This document shows positions 25,952 to 35,161 of a stretch of DNA of 64,000 bases, in pieces; position 1 is the stretch's first letter, and each line of letters starts with the position of its first letter. The position numbers and the translations under genes are program-made. The DNA comes from Salegentibacter echinorum (GTDB taxonomy: Bacteria > Bacteroidota > Bacteroidia > Flavobacteriales > Flavobacteriaceae). The DNA lies in NCBI RefSeq assembly GCF_900129445.1, contig NZ_FQVT01000003.1:124001-188000 (forward strand). The letters run 5' to 3'. The notes below the pieces were generated by a model. That model made no database searches, was not told the DNA's origin, and saw nothing but the letters and a program-made list of their open reading frames with translations.

Positions 25952-28900
25952 ATGAATAAGTATCATTCTTTACCTACAGGACCTAACTTTCGGTACCTTC
26001 CGAAGGGCTTATATCCCCTGCTTTTTATTTTCTTTTTTTTGTTGAAAAGTGGAGTGGGGTTTGGGCAAGAAAACTGTATAATTACCAGCACAGCAACTGA
26101 CCCTACGGAAACGAGCCCTATCCCTCTTAACATGAAGTTTGAAGGCTCAATAAATCGTCAGTTGGATGAAGATGATTTTATAGTATCTAATGGAAATATT
26201 GGAAATTTTGAAAGGGGAGTTCCTGAGTTTACGAAAAGTAGAGAAGATATTGAAATTGAAAATTTTCAAGTGGAAGGGAGTGCTTTTGAAATTTTCATAA
26301 AGGGGATTTCTGAATTTTTAGCGGAGGAATTTGGTGATGCAGTAATTTCTATAGCACATTACACAAAGGATAATCTTTTTTATTTATCATATAGCAATGG
26401 AGTGAAATCTCTAAACTTAGTTACGGAAAATAAACAATCTACTTCTATAACTGGTGATGATTTGAACTCACCCTTAGATATAGAAGCAAGCCTTTCTGGA
26501 GTTGATCAACGTTTATACTTGGCAGACAAGAATAAACAACAGGTTAATGTTTATAACAATGCTACTGTGAAATTGGATGATTTCAAGGTTCCTAATTATG
26601 ATTCAAGTAATGATGTTGGGCCAACTGGTATAGTGACGGATGATGATGGAAACATTTATGTTACTGTAGCATTTACTCCTGACGGTACTTATGATGTGGA
26701 ATATGATAAAGTCGCCGTATATAAACCGGGTAATTATAACAACCCTACAGTTATCCCAGCTGATAATTCCGGACTTCAATTAGATAGACCATATCGAATT
26801 GCCGTAGATAAAAATGGAAGGATTTACATAGCAGATGGTGGAGGTTCAACTCCTAATGGAAGAGTTTTGGTTTTTGATGAAAACTATAATCACATTCATA
26901 CTATAGAGGGGACTCAAGATAAGATAGGAGCACCTGGTAGTATTATAGTAGATGATTTTGGGTACATCTATATAATTGATTATCAAAACGACATCACTTT
27001 TAATGGAATTTTTCAAAACCCCGAGGATTTATTAGGGGAGTACGATAAGATAATCTCTACAAGTTATTCTGTAAATGTTTATGACTCCAATGCTAATTTC
27101 GAATATGTAACCGAATTTAATCAGGGATTAAATTTACCTATCGATTTGGAAATTGATTACTGCGGTAACATTCTTGTCAATAATCTGAAGTTATCTGGTC
27201 CAGCTCCAGAAGTGCTTACAGGGATTGATATAAACTTTGATTTCCAACTTAAAACGTTTACTCGTCACGATAATTTTACCGCAGAAGTTACTCCCAATGG
27301 AGAAGGATTAGTGGAAGTATCTTTAAATCCTGAAAATGAGTTTTTTCCTTGTGATCCACAGCCGGAATGTAGTTTTTCTATTGAGTATAAAACTGAAGCT
27401 GCACCAGATCCAACTTTCGATTGTCCGATAGAAAGTGAGATAGATCCCTTGTTTTATGGAAATAATTGTTCAGTTTCTGTTCCAGACTATGAAATCTCAA
27501 ATCCTCAACATTTTGAATCTGATCCATTTTTAGTCCAAACCTATACTGAAAATGAGAATTCAGTAAGCGTGCTTCTGAAAGTTTACGATGGCGAAAATGG
27601 AGATTTGGTAGATGAATGTAATTTTGAGGTTGATTTGATAGATAATAAAGCTCCGGTTATTTCAGATTGTCCGCCAGAAAACATTCAATACACAATTCAA
27701 GAAGGGGAAACTCATATTTTAGACGATTACACCGATCAGATTTCAGTAAATGACAATTGTGATAGCAATCCCACAATTGTTCAGGACCCTCCGGCCGGCA
27801 CAGAAATTACCGCAGATCAGTCGGTAACGCTAATCGTAACCGATGAAGCCGATAATGAAACTGAATGTAATTTTAAGGTTGAGATTACTGAGGTAGCTGT
27901 ACCAGATCCAACTTTCGATTGTCCGGTAGAAAACAATTTGGATACTATTTACTATGATGATAACTGTTCGTATAATGTCCCTAAATATAAAATTTCCAAT
28001 CCACAGCATTTCGATCCAGAGCCATATTTAATCCAGTCCCATACCGAAAATGGAGATTCTGTAAGCGTGACCATAAAAGTTTATAATGGCGAAGGTGGGG
28101 AATTGGTGGATATATGTGATTTTGAGGTTGCTTTGGAAGATAACCAAGCTCCTGTAATTTCAGGCTGCCCGCCTGAAAACATTCAATTTACGATCCAGGA
28201 AGGGGAAACTCATATTTTAGACGATTACACCGGTCAAATTTCAGTAAATGACAATTGTGATAGCAATCCTTCAATTGTTCAGGATCCTCCTGCCGGCACA
28301 GAAATTACTGCAGATCGATTGGTAACGTTTACTGTAACCGATAAAGCTGGTAATGAAACTGAATGTAATTTTATGGTTGAGATTACTGAAGAAGAACCCA
28401 ATACCGCACCGGTAGCCGCGGATAATACTTATAGTATAGATCAGAATGAGGTTTTGACAATTCCCGCACCTGGAATTTTACAAAACGATACCGATTCGGA
28501 AGACGATAATTTAACTGCGAGCCTCGTTACCAATGTTTCCAACGGAACCTTAACTTTCAATGCAGACGGTTCTTTTACCTACACTCCAAATACCGGTTTT
28601 ATCGGCTCTGATTCGTTCACTTACAAAGCCAATGATGGAGAACTCGATTCAAATATAGCCACGGTTACCATCAATGTAAACAGTATTACTGCGCCTAATA
28701 CCGCACCGGTAGCCGCGGATAATACTTACAGTATAGATCAGAATGAGGTTTTGACAATTCCCGCACCTGGAATTTTACAAAACGATACCGATTCCGAGGA
28801 GGATAATTTAACAGCTAGTCTGGATTCTGATGTTTCCAATGGAACCTTAACTTTCAATGCAGACGGTTCTTTTACCTACATTCCAAATTCCGACTTTAAG

Positions 28901-31090
28901 GGTCAGGATTCGTTCACTTATAGAGCAAACGATGGAAAACTCTATTCAAACATAGCCACGGTTACCATCACGGTAAACAGTACTACTGCACCCAATACCG
29001 CTCCGGTAGCCGTGGATAATACTTACAGTATAGATCAGAATGAGGTTTTGACAATTCCCGCACCTGGAATTTTACAAAACGATACCGATTCCGAGGAGGA
29101 TAATTTAACAGCTAGTCTGGATTCTGATGTTTCCAATGGAACCTTAACTTTAAATGCTGATGGTTCTTTTACTTACGAGCCAGATTTGGGTTATACCGGT
29201 CAGGATTCATTCACTTATACCGCGAACGATGGTACCGACGATTCTAATGTGGCTACGGTTACCATCACGGTAAACAGTACTACTGCACCCAATACCGCTC
29301 CGGTCGCTGAAAATGACACTTATGCGGTAGATCAGGATGAGGTTCTGCCCATTTCATCACCGGGAATATTACAAAACGATACCGATGCCGATGGCGATAA
29401 TTTAACGGCCAGCCTGGTTTCCGACGTTTCCAACGGAACGCTAATTTTAAATGCAGACGGTTCTTTTACTTACACTCCAAATTCTGGTTATGTCGGTCAG
29501 GATTCATTCACTTATACCGCGAACGATGGTACCGACGATTCTAATGTGGCTACGGTTACCATCACGGTAAACAGTACTACTGCACCCAATACCGCTCCGG
29601 TCGCTGAAAATGACACTTATGCGGTAGATCAGGATGAGGTTCTGCCCATTTCATCACCGGGAATATTACAAAATGATACCGATTCCGAGGGGGATAATTT
29701 AACGGCCAGCCTGGTTTCTGACGTTTTCAACGGAACGCTAACTTTCAATGCTGACGGTTCTTTTATCTATGAGCCATCTTCCGGCTTTACGGGTCAGGAT
29801 TCGTTCACTTATAGAGCAAACGATGGAAAACTCGATTCAAACATAGCTACGGTTACAATTACTGTAACTAAAAACGACCCAGCCGCGCCAGAAATAAATT
29901 GTCTAAACCACGTAATATTCCTCGATAAAAACGGAAAAGCCAGTTTGGAACCAAAAACTATCTATAATGGAGATAGGGCTGATTTAGAGTTAAAATTGAG
30001 TCAAACAAATTTTGATTGCTCTAATTTAGGGTCAAATACAGTTACACTAATAGCTACAGACCCGGAAACCGGTTTGAGCAGTTTGTGTACAGCACATATT
30101 GAAGTTCTTGATGTCATTTCGCCCGAGGCCAGTTGCATTTCCGGTTATGTTTTAGAGCTTGGTGAAGACGGTACCGCAAGTTTAGCTGCGGCTGCAATAG
30201 ACAATAATTCCACAGATAATTGTAGCATTGTTTCCCGATCTGTAAGTCGGCAGAATTTTACCAGGGATGATATTGGAGATGTTTCGGTTAGACTCACCGT
30301 GCGCGATGCAGCCGGGAATGAGGGGTCGTGTGAAAGTGTAATAAAAGTGATTGATAAACAAACTTCAGATTTTCAATGCAAAGAGAAAGTCAGCGTTTCC
30401 TTAAATGAGAATGGAAATGCCACACTTGCTGTAGAAGAGCTATATACCGGGGATGCAAGCGGAATTAATTTTGATAAAAATAATTATCAATTTAGCTGTG
30501 CAGATTTAGGTACGAAGACAATTCAGTTTAATTATTCAGGGAGAATTGAAGGAAGTTGTTCCATTAAAGTGGAAGTAAAAGATGAATTGGCGCCGACTAT
30601 AAATACAAATTTGATTAACGCAAGCCTGGATGAGGACGGATTTTTCTATTTAGATGAAAACAGGGTTGAGGCGGAAGATAATTGTAATACACCACTTCAA
30701 ATTACTTTGGAGAAAACGGTTTTCACCTGTGAAGATGTGGGGCAAAACTCAATTTTGGTAGAAGCTGAAGATGCTTCCGGCATCAAAACTTCAAAAGAAA
30801 TTACGGTAATTGTAAGTGGCGCCCCCTGTGAGCCATCAATTGAATTCAACGATATTAGGATATCTCCAAACCCCTCTGCTGGAATTTTTAAGATTGGTAC
30901 ACCCACAGATATAAAGATAAACGAAGTTAAGGTTTTCGATTCCCGTGGTAGGTTTATAACGCAAAAGGATTACAACATGAATTTCCGTTTTTATAAATTA
31001 AACCTGGAAAGCCTTCAGGAGTCGGTTTATACACTACAAATTTTTACCAATAATGGAGAATTTGTAAAACGAATAATTATAAAACGCTAG
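25952..31090 (+). CDS. Giant T9SS-exported adhesin-like protein
   Basis: A 1712-residue secreted protein. Order: signal peptide (hydrophobic core about 20-38, ending GFGQ); NHL-type beta-propeller repeats (about 210-390, e.g. RPYRIAVDKNGRIYIADGGG); two HYR-like modules of 166 residues starting at 486 and 652; five cadherin-like modules of exactly 99 residues from 817 to about 1311 (each beginning NTAPVA and containing GILQNDTD and DSFTY); four more HYR-like modules; and a C-terminal T9SS type A sorting domain from about 1632, starting with RISPNPSAG and ending with VKRIIIKR. Such proteins are exported by type IX secretion and attached or released at the surface. A role in adhesion or polymer binding is inference. 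It follows the two-component operon, which might regulate it. Confidence 0.85.
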   Translation: MNKYHSLPTGPNFRYLPKGLYPLLFIFFFLLKSGVGFGQENCIITSTATDPTETSPIPLNMKFEGSINRQLDEDDFIVSNGNIGNFERGVPEFTKSREDIEIENFQVEGSAFEIFIKGISEFLAEEFGDAVISIAHYTKDNLFYLSYSNGVKSLNLVTENKQSTSITGDDLNSPLDIEASLSGVDQRLYLADKNKQQVNVYNNATVKLDDFKVPNYDSSNDVGPTGIVTDDDGNIYVTVAFTPDGTYDVEYDKVAVYKPGNYNNPTVIPADNSGLQLDRPYRIAVDKNGRIYIADGGGSTPNGRVLVFDENYNHIHTIEGTQDKIGAPGSIIVDDFGYIYIIDYQNDITFNGIFQNPEDLLGEYDKIISTSYSVNVYDSNANFEYVTEFNQGLNLPIDLEIDYCGNILVNNLKLSGPAPEVLTGIDINFDFQLKTFTRHDNFTAEVTPNGEGLVEVSLNPENEFFPCDPQPECSFSIEYKTEAAPDPTFDCPIESEIDPLFYGNNCSVSVPDYEISNPQHFESDPFLVQTYTENENSVSVLLKVYDGENGDLVDECNFEVDLIDNKAPVISDCPPENIQYTIQEGETHILDDYTDQISVNDNCDSNPTIVQDPPAGTEITADQSVTLIVTDEADNETECNFKVEITEVAVPDPTFDCPVENNLDTIYYDDNCSYNVPKYKISNPQHFDPEPYLIQSHTENGDSVSVTIKVYNGEGGELVDICDFEVALEDNQAPVISGCPPENIQFTIQEGETHILDDYTGQISVNDNCDSNPSIVQDPPAGTEITADRLVTFTVTDKAGNETECNFMVEITEEEPNTAPVAADNTYSIDQNEVLTIPAPGILQNDTDSEDDNLTASLVTNVSNGTLTFNADGSFTYTPNTGFIGSDSFTYKANDGELDSNIATVTINVNSITAPNTAPVAADNTYSIDQNEVLTIPAPGILQNDTDSEEDNLTASLDSDVSNGTLTFNADGSFTYIPNSDFKGQDSFTYRANDGKLYSNIATVTITVNSTTAPNTAPVAVDNTYSIDQNEVLTIPAPGILQNDTDSEEDNLTASLDSDVSNGTLTLNADGSFTYEPDLGYTGQDSFTYTANDGTDDSNVATVTITVNSTTAPNTAPVAENDTYAVDQDEVLPISSPGILQNDTDADGDNLTASLVSDVSNGTLILNADGSFTYTPNSGYVGQDSFTYTANDGTDDSNVATVTITVNSTTAPNTAPVAENDTYAVDQDEVLPISSPGILQNDTDSEGDNLTASLVSDVFNGTLTFNADGSFIYEPSSGFTGQDSFTYRANDGKLDSNIATVTITVTKNDPAAPEINCLNHVIFLDKNGKASLEPKTIYNGDRADLELKLSQTNFDCSNLGSNTVTLIATDPETGLSSLCTAHIEVLDVISPEASCISGYVLELGEDGTASLAAAAIDNNSTDNCSIVSRSVSRQNFTRDDIGDVSVRLTVRDAAGNEGSCESVIKVIDKQTSDFQCKEKVSVSLNENGNATLAVEELYTGDASGINFDKNNYQFSCADLGTKTIQFNYSGRIEGSCSIKVEVKDELAPTINTNLINASLDEDGFFYLDENRVEAEDNCNTPLQITLEKTVFTCEDVGQNSILVEAEDASGIKTSKEITVIVSGAPCEPSIEFNDIRISPNPSAGIFKIGTPTDIKINEVKVFDSRGRFITQKDYNMNFRFYKLNLESLQESVYTLQIFTNNGEFVKRIIIKR
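28400..29884 (+). repeat. Five tandem 297-base coding repeats
   Basis: Units start at 28400, 28697, 28994, 29291 and 29588, each at AATACCGC[A/T]CCGGT, a spacing of exactly 297 bases. Long blocks are identical between neighbours: the middle of units 2 and 3, the first third of units 4 and 5, and the ends of units 3 and 4. That mosaic suggests recent duplication or gene conversion. Confidence 0.9.
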
Positions 31091-31150
31091 TACATTTTCA
31101 AATTACCATATCTTCAAATTTTCAAATTAACACATCATCACATCACCTCA
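31091..31150. repeat. Low-complexity intergenic stretch
   Basis: Short units TTTTCAAATTA, TCTTCAAATTTTCAAATTAAC and CACATCATCACATCACC fill the gap between the convergent giant gene and miaA and run into the 3' end of miaA. No terminator hairpin is visible. Confidence 0.4.
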
Positions 31151-32034
31151 TCAACAATCTCTTCAACCTGCGTTTTATAATCAAACCAATGGATGTTGGG
31201 GTCTTTTCTAAACCAGGTGAGTTGTCTTTTGGCAAATCTACGGGTGTTTTTCTTAATTTCAGCTACTGCGGTTTCCAGACTACAGTTGCCTTTTAGAAAC
31301 TCAAAAAGCTCTTTATAGCCCACGGTATTTAAAGCATTTAAATGGCGCTTTGGAAACAAGGCTTTTGCTTCCTCCAGCAAACCCGCCTGCATCATAAGAT
31401 CTACCCGATAGTTGATCCTGCTGTAAATCACTTCCCTTTCAGCGGTAAGTCCTATGCTAATAGCCTTGAATTTTCTTTCTTCTTTTGGCTGATCTAAATA
31501 GGAAGAATAAGGGTGACCCGCACTCATGGAAACGGCCAAAGCGCGAATAACGCGTTGCGGATTTTGAATATCGGCGTCCTTAAAATAACTGGGATCTAAA
31601 GTTCTTAATTGCTCTTGCAATGGTTTTAAGCCTTCTTCTTCAAATTGTTTATTGAGTTGCGATTTAATTTCTGGGGGAACCTGCGGAAAATGATCTAAGC
31701 CCTGCAGCACAGATTTTGTGTAGAGTCCGCTGCCCCCCACCATAACGGCAACATCATTTTTCGTAAAAATCTCATTTAATTTTGCAAGGGCTTCAGTTTC
31801 AAAATCGCCTACGGTATATGGGTCTTCTATAGAACGTTGCTGAATAAAATGATGTGTGGCTGCAGCTAATTCTTTTTTAGAAGGAACTGCGGTACCCAGG
31901 TTCATTTCTTTAAAAAACTGCCGGGAGTCTGCCGAAATTATTTCAGTTTTAAAATGCTGGGCAAGGGCAATGGCAAGCGAGGTTTTTCCTATTGCGGTAG
32001 GTCCCACTACATTAAGTAGATGTTTATTTTTCAT
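31138..32034 (-). CDS. miaA: tRNA dimethylallyltransferase
   Basis: A 298-residue enzyme that adds a dimethylallyl group to A37 of tRNAs reading UNN codons. Motifs: P-loop in LLNVVGPTAIGKTSLAIALA, SADSRQFFKEMNLGTAVPS near 38, MVGGSGLYTKSVLQGLD near 95, and the KNTRRFAKRQLTWFRKD block near the end. I start at the ATG at 32034 (MKNKHLL); the longer frame to 32073 adds 13 residues lying inside the upstream channel gene. The chosen start still overlaps that gene by 11 bases, so translation is probably coupled. Confidence 0.93.
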   Translation of the reverse strand: MKNKHLLNVVGPTAIGKTSLAIALAQHFKTEIISADSRQFFKEMNLGTAVPSKKELAAATHHFIQQRSIEDPYTVGDFETEALAKLNEIFTKNDVAVMVGGSGLYTKSVLQGLDHFPQVPPEIKSQLNKQFEEEGLKPLQEQLRTLDPSYFKDADIQNPQRVIRALAVSMSAGHPYSSYLDQPKEERKFKAISIGLTAEREVIYSRINYRVDLMMQAGLLEEAKALFPKRHLNALNTVGYKELFEFLKGNCSLETAVAEIKKNTRRFAKRQLTWFRKDPNIHWFDYKTQVEEIVDEVM

Positions 32035-32857
32035 CGAGTCTTCTTCCGCAGTTATGACAAAATTCGGCATCATCTAAATGTTCTGTTTCATTGCAAAATC
32101 GACAGGCCTGGGTATTTTTTGGAATACTATCTTTTTCAGATTTAGTGAATTCTGAAGAGACAATCCCGGTAGGCACCGCAATAATTCCATAACCTACTAT
32201 CATAATAAATGAGGCAATAAACTGGCCTAGCGGGGTAATGGGGTGAATATCTCCAAATCCTACGGTAGTGAGCGTTACAATACTCCAGTAAATGCTTACG
32301 GGAATATTATCGAAACCGCCGGCTTCGCCTTCAATAAGATGCATTAAAGTTCCTGCGATGATGCAAATAATTATAACGGCAAATAAAAAAACGGTAATTT
32401 TTGGTCCGCTGCTTTTTAAGGCATTCTTTAACCGATTGGATTCTCCAATATAGCGGGTAACCTTTAAGATCCTAAAAATTCTTAATAAACGTAGCGCCCG
32501 CACGGCAAATAACAAGTTGTGGCCACCAAAAATAAAGACTATATAGGTGGGCAGGGTAGAGAGTAAATCTACAATTCCGTAAAAACTAAAAATATAATGT
32601 TTGGGTTTTTTTATCGAAATAATGCGTAAAATATACTCTATGGTAAAAATAATGGTGATTACCCATTCTGCGATATAGAATTCCCAATAATATTTAAGGT
32701 TGAGATGACCAACACTCTCCAGCATCACTAGCGCAATACTAATCACAATAACAATTAGGATGCCGACATCAAAAACTTTCCCCGATGGGGTATCTGCCTC
32801 ATAAATAATCTCATGCAGCTTATGTCTCCAGGCAGATTTTGGTTTAGTTTTACTCAA
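32024..32857 (-). CDS. Voltage-gated K+ channel with C-terminal zinc ribbon
   Basis: A 277-residue six-helix channel. The voltage-sensor helix is RALRLLRIFRILKVTRYIG with regularly spaced Arg near residue 115; the pore helix and filter read SIYWSIVTLTTVGFGDIHP near 185, a potassium-type TVGFGD filter. After the last helix a short tail carries CRFCNETEHLDDAEFCHNCG, a four-cysteine zinc-ribbon pattern. The start is TTG at 32857; no ATG or GTG lies before the upstream in-frame stop. The 3' end overlaps miaA. What the ribbon binds is unknown. Confidence 0.85.
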   Translation of the reverse strand: MSKTKPKSAWRHKLHEIIYEADTPSGKVFDVGILIVIVISIALVMLESVGHLNLKYYWEFYIAEWVITIIFTIEYILRIISIKKPKHYIFSFYGIVDLLSTLPTYIVFIFGGHNLLFAVRALRLLRIFRILKVTRYIGESNRLKNALKSSGPKITVFLFAVIIICIIAGTLMHLIEGEAGGFDNIPVSIYWSIVTLTTVGFGDIHPITPLGQFIASFIMIVGYGIIAVPTGIVSSEFTKSEKDSIPKNTQACRFCNETEHLDDAEFCHNCGRRLDEK

Positions 32858-32922
32858 GGTAAAGGCGTTTAAGTACTATTCAAATTTAAGTAATTTCGTG
32901 ATGATTTATAGTTTTATGACCC

Positions 32923-34296
32923 TTATTTGGTTTGCGGGTCTAACTGCAGGATCTTAATTCTCCTGTTTCTTCTCAAATAACTCTGGATGATATGCTGTGC
33001 ATCGCGATCATTTTTCATGGGAGTAATTATAGATTTTATAATCTCCATATTCTTGATTTGATGATTTAAATTATAATACCCAATTCCTTTAAATTCCCCG
33101 TCTTCAATGAAAAGGGCACACTTTTCATCGATCTCCCGGCCGGGTGCTATTAACAGCATATTTTGGTTTTTGTAAGAGTGGCTGTCAATTAACTCCCTAA
33201 CATGTTCGTTATAGGTAGAGGCCGGTTCTTTTTCTATACAGGCACCGTGACAATTTTCTATGGTGTATTGAAAACAAGGACCCTCCGTCTTCTCTAAGTG
33301 ACATAGCTTTTTGCACAATTTATATTCTTCTACCCATTTTTCCAGGACATTTTTCCCTCTTTTAGCTGAAGAAAAAGTGGTAACACTACCTTTTCGTCCG
33401 GCTTTACCTATTTTTAGATGAATATATCCATTATCATCGGTTGTATGATACAAAGCATGGCTAAAGATATTTCCTTTTAGCGCTTTGTTGTATTTGGGTT
33501 TATTCTGTTTTATCTCCTGGTTTTCCTTTAATAATGCAGCAAGCTCATTACCCGTGGCTTCATAGCTCACCGAAGTAACTTCCTTCTGCATTTGCCGGGC
33601 TTTATGTTGCTCACTGGTAAAATGTTGCGTTACGCGTTTTTTAATATTCTTACTTTTACCTATGTAAATAATTTCCCCGTCTTTATCGTGAAAATAATAA
33701 ACCCCGGTAGTACCCGGTAGATCTTCTAAAATATAAATAAGTTTAGTGTCTAATCTACGTTTTGGTTCCAGTCTTACCGCATCTTTAAGAATGTTTTTTT
33801 CTACATCTTTAGCCATTAACATTTTAAAGAGCTTAACGGTCGCCTGGGCATCACCACTGGCTCGATGCCTGTCGCTTAATGGAATTCCCAACGCTCTTAC
33901 CAGTTTCCCCAAGCTGTAGGATTTCTGTCCCGGCATAAGCTTTTGGGAAAGTTCTACCGTACAAAGCGATTTCTTTTCAAAATTAAAGCCCAAACGTCTA
34001 AACTCGGTGCGTAAAATTCGGTAATCGAATTTAGCATTATGGGCTACCAGGATACAATCTGAAGTAATCTCTACGATACGCCTGGCAACCTCATAAAACT
34101 TAGGTGCATTGCGAAGCATATCATTACTTATCCCTGTGAGTTTAACTACAAACGGCTGAATTGGTCTTTCGGGATTAACGAGACTTATAAATTGATCTAT
34201 TACTTTATGCCCATCGAATTTATAAATGGCAATTTCAGTAATTCCTTCTTCATTAAATTTACCACCCGTGGTTTCTATGTCTAATACTGCGTACAA
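32923..34296 (-). CDS. DEDDh exonuclease fused to GIY-YIG nuclease
   Basis: A 457-residue fusion. Residues 1-165 are a DnaQ/PolC-type 3'-5' exonuclease: AVLDIETTGG, VAHNAKFDYRILRTEFRRLG and the final HRASGDAQATVKL with the catalytic His and Asp. Residues about 190-280 are a UvrC/Cho-type GIY-YIG domain: GTTGVYYFHDKDGEIIYIGK, ending with the glutamate in ATGNELAALLKENQEIK. The remaining 170 residues contain several Cys (LCKKLCHLEKTEGPC) of unknown fold. Such fusions are annotated as epsilon-like exonucleases in several phyla and probably act in DNA repair. Start is TTG at 34296; no ATG precedes the fold. Confidence 0.85.
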   Translation of the reverse strand: MYAVLDIETTGGKFNEEGITEIAIYKFDGHKVIDQFISLVNPERPIQPFVVKLTGISNDMLRNAPKFYEVARRIVEITSDCILVAHNAKFDYRILRTEFRRLGFNFEKKSLCTVELSQKLMPGQKSYSLGKLVRALGIPLSDRHRASGDAQATVKLFKMLMAKDVEKNILKDAVRLEPKRRLDTKLIYILEDLPGTTGVYYFHDKDGEIIYIGKSKNIKKRVTQHFTSEQHKARQMQKEVTSVSYEATGNELAALLKENQEIKQNKPKYNKALKGNIFSHALYHTTDDNGYIHLKIGKAGRKGSVTTFSSAKRGKNVLEKWVEEYKLCKKLCHLEKTEGPCFQYTIENCHGACIEKEPASTYNEHVRELIDSHSYKNQNMLLIAPGREIDEKCALFIEDGEFKGIGYYNLNHQIKNMEIIKSIITPMKNDRDAQHIIQSYLRRNRRIKILQLDPQTK

Positions 34297-34340
34297 AAAT
34301 TTCCTGCTTCTGTTGTTTCTACTCGATGATGGGGATCAGT

Positions 34341-34356
34341 CCCGGTAACTATCGGG
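34341..34356. repeat. Degenerate palindrome (CCGATAGC type), copy 2
   Basis: CCCGGTAACTATCGGG differs at two positions from the perfect palindrome CCCGATAGCTATCGGG. The rest of the 197-base gap holds TTGCTTCCTGACCCGCAGTGACG (34424-34446 region) and no gene. Confidence 0.4.
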
Positions 34357-34493
34357 ATTTCTGAGGTTTATCTCAAGATAAATATTCCTTTTGTATAGTG
34401 AGATTGTTTAAAAAGTTAGAGATTGCTTCCTGACCCGCAGTGACGAATCACAATACTTTTAGCCTCAGTTTATTTCCAAATAATTGGGGGGAA

Positions 34494-35147
34494 TTAATCC
34501 CTGGCGCCAAAAAGACTACTGCCTATGCGTAGCATATTGCTACCACATTCCAGGGCAATTTTATAATCCCCACTCATTCCCATGGAAAGGATGCTCATTT
34601 CTGAATATTTCTCTTTAAAATCATCAAAAACCGATTTTAAATGTTGAAATTCCTTTTTCACCTGTTCTTTATCGTCTGTAAAGGTAGCCATGCCCATAAG
34701 GCCTTTTACCTTAACGTTCTCAAATTCTTTAAATTTATCTGAATTTAATATCTCTTCGGCTTCTTCAGCAGAAATCCCGTATTTACTGTCTTCTTCAGCA
34801 ATTTTTATTTGTAAAAGGCAGTCTATGCTGCGGGAACATTTTTTGGCTTGCTTATTTATTTCTTTAAGTAACTTAAGACTATCTACCGCGTGCACTAAGT
34901 GAACAAAAGGCGCCATGTATTTTACCTTATTACGCTGTACATGTCCCACCATATGCCATTTTATGTCATTGGGTAACTGTTTGTATTTTTCGGTCATTTC
35001 CTGTATCTTATTTTCACCAAAATGCCTAATTGGGGTATCGTAAGCTTCCAGTAGATCTTCTACCGGTTTGGTTTTTGAAATAGCTACAAGGGTGACATCC
35101 TCTGGGATTTCATTTTTAAATTGCCTTACATTCTCTTTAATATCCAT
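34494..35147 (-). CDS. YggS-like PLP-binding protein
   Basis: A 217-residue member of the YggS/PLPBP family that binds pyridoxal phosphate and keeps vitamin B6 balance without known catalysis. The PLP lysine is expected at Lys25 in VAISKTKPVEDL; RHFGENKIQEM near 42, WHMVGHVQRNKVKY near 64, GLMGMATF near 147 and LSMGMSGDYKIALECGSNML near 185 are family blocks. Length is typical. It is 14 bases from the DUF1015 gene upstream on the same strand. Confidence 0.92.
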   Translation of the reverse strand: MDIKENVRQFKNEIPEDVTLVAISKTKPVEDLLEAYDTPIRHFGENKIQEMTEKYKQLPNDIKWHMVGHVQRNKVKYMAPFVHLVHAVDSLKLLKEINKQAKKCSRSIDCLLQIKIAEEDSKYGISAEEAEEILNSDKFKEFENVKVKGLMGMATFTDDKEQVKKEFQHLKSVFDDFKEKYSEMSILSMGMSGDYKIALECGSNMLRIGSSLFGARD

Positions 35148-35161
35148 ATAAAACCTGTTCT

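Noticed and set aside
28400-29884. Regular repeats considered as a CRISPR array
   Set aside because: Units are 297 bases, in frame and code for protein modules; there are no short repeat-spacer units.
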